NCBI GenBank assembly: GCA_038373885.1
Contig: JAWZYV010011619.1
Coordinates: 1,240,001-1,304,000 of the forward strand
Direction: 5' to 3'
Length of the DNA: 64,000 nucleotides
Source: Cheiracanthium punctorium
Taxonomy: Eukaryota > Arthropoda > Arachnida > Araneae > Cheiracanthiidae
The notes under the pieces were generated by a model that saw only the letters and a list, made by a program, of their open reading frames with translations, did no database searches and was not told where the DNA came from. Of this stretch, positions 61,139-64,000 are shown piece after piece. A program made the translations under genes and the position numbers. Position 1 is the stretch's first letter. Each line of letters starts with the position of its first letter.

Positions 61139-63482
61139 TCTTATAAATAAAAATGAAATTCTGTTTGTTTGTTTGTTTGTTTGTTTGTTTGTGGATTTGA
61201 TTCGTATACAAATCCACAAAAATGGACCTATCGGCCTGAATTTTAGTACAGATATGTAAAATAATATAGAATAACTCATAGTCCACTTTAAAACTTTGAA
61301 AGTCCACCCGTTCCCGGAATTTAAGAGATTTTTTATGCTCTTCACGCAAAAATCTTTCCGTAATTGTAACCCCTGTAGTGAAAAAAGTGTGAAATAAGGA
61401 TCGTAGTTGCCATGTGTGGCGATTTTGCCGAATAAAATGTCGTTCGTATACAAATCCACAAAAATGGACCTATCGGCCTGAAATTTAGCACAGATATGTA
61501 AAATAATATAGAATAAATCGTAGTCCACTTTAAAACTTTGAAAGTCCACCCGTTCCCGGAATTTAAGAGATTTTTTATGCTATTCACGCAAAAAGCTTTC
61601 CGTAATTGTAACCCCTGTAGTGAAAAAATTGTGAAATAAGGATCGTGGTTGCCATGTGTGGCGATTTTGCCGAATAAAATGTTTTAAATTCTCAAAGTAA
61701 AAATAAAAGAATAATAATGATTTTTTTTTTGTTAGTTTATATTCGTAAGGTTATTTTTTTTTTAATTATAATATCGTGTGCATGGGAAATCAGAGCAGGA
61801 ATGTAATGCTTTACACGCAAAACAATAAGAATTGAAGATTTCCGAGGCTAATAGGTAAATTATTTTAGTTTGGCGAAAAAATAAAATGGCTCAAATGCCT
61901 ATTTTGTGAAAGTGAGTTCTAGCGGTTTGCACAGATTTCGGCTTGGCGTAATTTATTGAGAGCTTAAGGAAATAGATTTTTGAAAACAAGTGCAAAGGTT
62001 TTATTAGAATACAGCGTTAAATTTTAATGATCCGTGAAGAAATAATGCAGTTATTAAGGGATTTCAATTGATCTATCTCCAGAATTCTCGCCAAATGAGT
62101 ACATTGATTTAAGTTGGGGGAATTCCGCCAAATTTCAGAAAATTGAAATCTTCTCATTTAGTACATCGTAAGTTATGATGAGTAAAACACGTTATAGTTG
62201 ATAATTTTAAAAAATTCGGCTGTATTAAGGGATTCAACTTTTCAAATAAAGGCTTGCTTTACTTTTTCGCGGTCGAACCATTTCCCATATATTATTGCTG
62301 CTAAGTCAATGCTTCGAATGATTTCCTGAAAAAACGCTTGCAAAATGGCGTATGTTGGCACTTTGGCGAGGCTTAGATTTGAAACTGGATTTTATTTGAG
62401 ACTGGGATATATAATGACACTGGTTATAGATAAAAATGAATGTTGGTATGAGTGTATGAGGTTGAAAAACTCCAGCACCGTTGAGCACCGTTGCACCATG
62501 AAATTTGGTTCACCTAAGTCTTTTATCATAGAGAAGCTTTTTATGCTATCCGTTTTCCTCTAACTTGCCACAAGGTGGCGCAGCAGAACGTCGAATTCTA
62601 TTCCGTTTAGCCGTTTGCTATGCGAATATCGTCCAACCGATTTCGATGAAATTTGGTACACGCGAATATTAGAACACGGAGAATATTTTTCACTATCCTT
62701 TTTGCTGTAACTTGCCGCTAAATGGCGCTGAAAAGCAACAACTTCTATACCGTTCGACCGATCGGCATAAAATTTTTTATACTTACACATTTGAGCACGA
62801 AGAATATATTCTAACTGCGTTTCCTTTTGATGTTACTCACCACTAGATGACACTGCAATGCATTATTATTTTAACTCGCCACTAGATGACGCTGCAGCAG
62901 GCCAAATTCTTGACAATTCAAACGGTCGCTATGAAAATCAGTATACATAGCTATTTGAACAATGAGAATATTTTGGCGTTATCCATTTTGATATAACTCG
63001 CCACTTGACGGCGCCGTAGCAAATCATTACTTTAATTAACTACTAGATGGCCCTGCAGTGTATCACTTCTTGACTGTGCAAATGATCGTTATGAAAATTG
63101 GTATACATAGATAGTTGAACACGGGGAAGAGTTTGGCGCTATCCATTTTCTTATAACTTGCCACTAGATGTCGCGTCAACACATGAACTTCAGGACTGTC
63201 CAGCCGATAGTCATGAAAATTCGTATACATCGATATCTGAATGCGAAAAATATTTTCGCCATATCCGTTTTGCTAAAACTCGCCACTAGATTGCGCTAAG
63301 CCGCATGGCCTTCTGCACCGTACAAACGATTGCCTTGCAATTCGGTATGCATGATTATTGGACACAATATAACGCGATATCCACTTTGCTATATCTGTTT
63401 ATTACAATGAATAGTAATCACCACAAATCGTAATATCAAAAAGTCCATTCATTCCCGTGCGAAGAACGGGTACTTCAGCTAG
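61139..63482 (+). mobile_element. Non-autonomous Helitron 2 (2344 bp)
   Basis: It has the same termini as Helitron 1 (TCTTATAAATAAAAATGAAA after an A; the hairpin CCCGT-GCGAAGA-ACGGG, TACTTCAG, CTAG before T), lying 103 bp downstream in the same orientation. It is longer because of a 242-bp tandem duplication near its 5' end and because it keeps a segment that copy 1 lost. The 3' array of CCACTAGATGG words is repeated at matching spacing, beginning at 62568. Confidence 0.93.
61201..61684 (+). repeat. 242-bp tandem duplication inside Helitron 2
   Basis: TTCGTATACAAATCCACAAA starts at 61201 and again at 61443. Both units run through CCACCCGTTCCCGGAATTTA to GATTTTGCCGAATAAAATG with few differences. 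The second unit joins the rest of the element. Confidence 0.92.
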
Positions 63483-63483
63483 T

Positions 63484-64000
63484 ATAAGTATAAAATTGTG
63501 TTATATACAAAGTTTTTCATAGTTATCCAGAGTTACTTATTACATTTGTGTTTTTTAGGAAGTATGGTTAATAAAAAAAAAGAAAAATCCGACTTTATAT
63601 ATGTACTACATCACCATAAAGAAAACATTGCTCCCATTTGAATATACTAGGTCTGGGTTCAATTATTCGGTTCCAGGGATATTTATTTTTGGCCTTTAAC
63701 ATGGGATAAATGGCCAGAAGTGGCGACTTTGGCAATTTTTGACATAGCAGTACTAAAGATTCTATTGCTATCATTTAGGTGATTCAAAATCATCTTTTGT
63801 TTCCAGAATGGTAATATTATCAGAATTTCACGGAATTAATATAGGACCACCCCTAAAGTACCCACTTTATAATGAAAGAAGAATACAAGTCGGACACAGA
63901 GGTAAAAATTTATCACTGAACATAAAATAAATAAACAAAGATTCAAATTGATACACCTACTTCTTGATGTCGGTTAAAAAGTTCTTTATTAATTTTATCC
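63484..64000. other. No gene recognised
   Basis: AT-rich DNA after the second Helitron. I see no further element ends or exon. Confidence 0.4.

Noticed and set aside
61074..61587. Antisense frames of 81-147 codons shared by all Helitron copies (also 58932-59186 and 39728-39916)
   Set aside because: They match each other only because the Helitrons are recent duplicates. They begin and end at element features such as the TTTG tract, and there is no recognisable domain.
1..64000. CRISPR arrays, operons, ribosome binding sites or phage modules
   Set aside because: Nothing of prokaryotic organisation is visible. The tandem repeats present are Helitron-internal repeats or microsatellites without CRISPR-like unit and spacer sizes.

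Overview
This is an AT-rich piece of an animal nuclear genome, most likely arthropod and possibly chelicerate. That guess rests on base composition, on arthropod-type mariner, Tc1, PIF/Harbinger, Penelope-like and Helitron elements, and on the lack of any prokaryotic-style gene packing. I recognise no intact host gene. Every stretch with convincing protein similarity is a broken piece of a mobile element or of a multicopy gene family. Most open frames of 60-130 codons are what AT-rich non-coding DNA gives by chance. Family names come from motif recognition by eye; no search was run.

Layout. 0-8 kb: a small hAT-like MITE (567-719), two dense clusters of GTCAC/GTGAC words (about 815-1140 and 6360-6615), a large imperfect palindrome (about 4425-5700) beside a GC-rich island (5690-6055), and a pair of matching hairpins (6196-6259). 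8-20 kb: three members of one TA-flanked long-TIR MITE family (8184, 12542 and about 13950), a decayed PIF/Harbinger element with convergent transposase and SANT/Myb-like pieces (11823-12299), an element bounded by a 20-bp perfect inverted repeat (15517-16040), a broken mariner transposase (17309-17790) and long TA microsatellites. 20-24 kb: a tRNA-derived SINE (20634-20852, minus), a short Helitron (21589-22034, minus) and, about 700 bp away, the 3' part of a Penelope-like retroelement with its GIY-YIG endonuclease (22726-23590, minus).

24-45 kb is mostly featureless AT-rich DNA holding a pogo/Tigger-like MITE (29003-29325), a long-TIR element (about 29945-30600), a hAT-like remnant (33447-33787), a nested pair of minus-strand Helitrons (37622-39918) and a tRNA-like sequence (42551-42623). 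44-49 kb: an internally deleted mariner that still reads as one short frame (44569-44901), a hAT-like element made of GGGCTC arrays with an 8-bp target duplication and a pogo-like MITE inside it (45210-45967), and a Tc1 transposase remnant (about 48080-48825). 54-58 kb: a frameshifted fragment of a multicopy invertebrate protein family (54620-55130), a possible 1.2-kb element (56552-57745) and another arm of the 30-kb long-TIR family (about 57900-58172).

The right end is the clearest structure: two closely similar non-autonomous Helitrons in direct orientation (58980-61035 and 61139-63482). Each has TC and CTAG termini, a 3' hairpin and A/T flanks, and each carries a regularly spaced array of CCACTAGATGGCGCT-like words resembling the CTCF zinc-finger core site. 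If these bind protein, transposition would have spread ready-made clusters of insulator-type sites. That is the most interesting hypothesis here, and it is untested.
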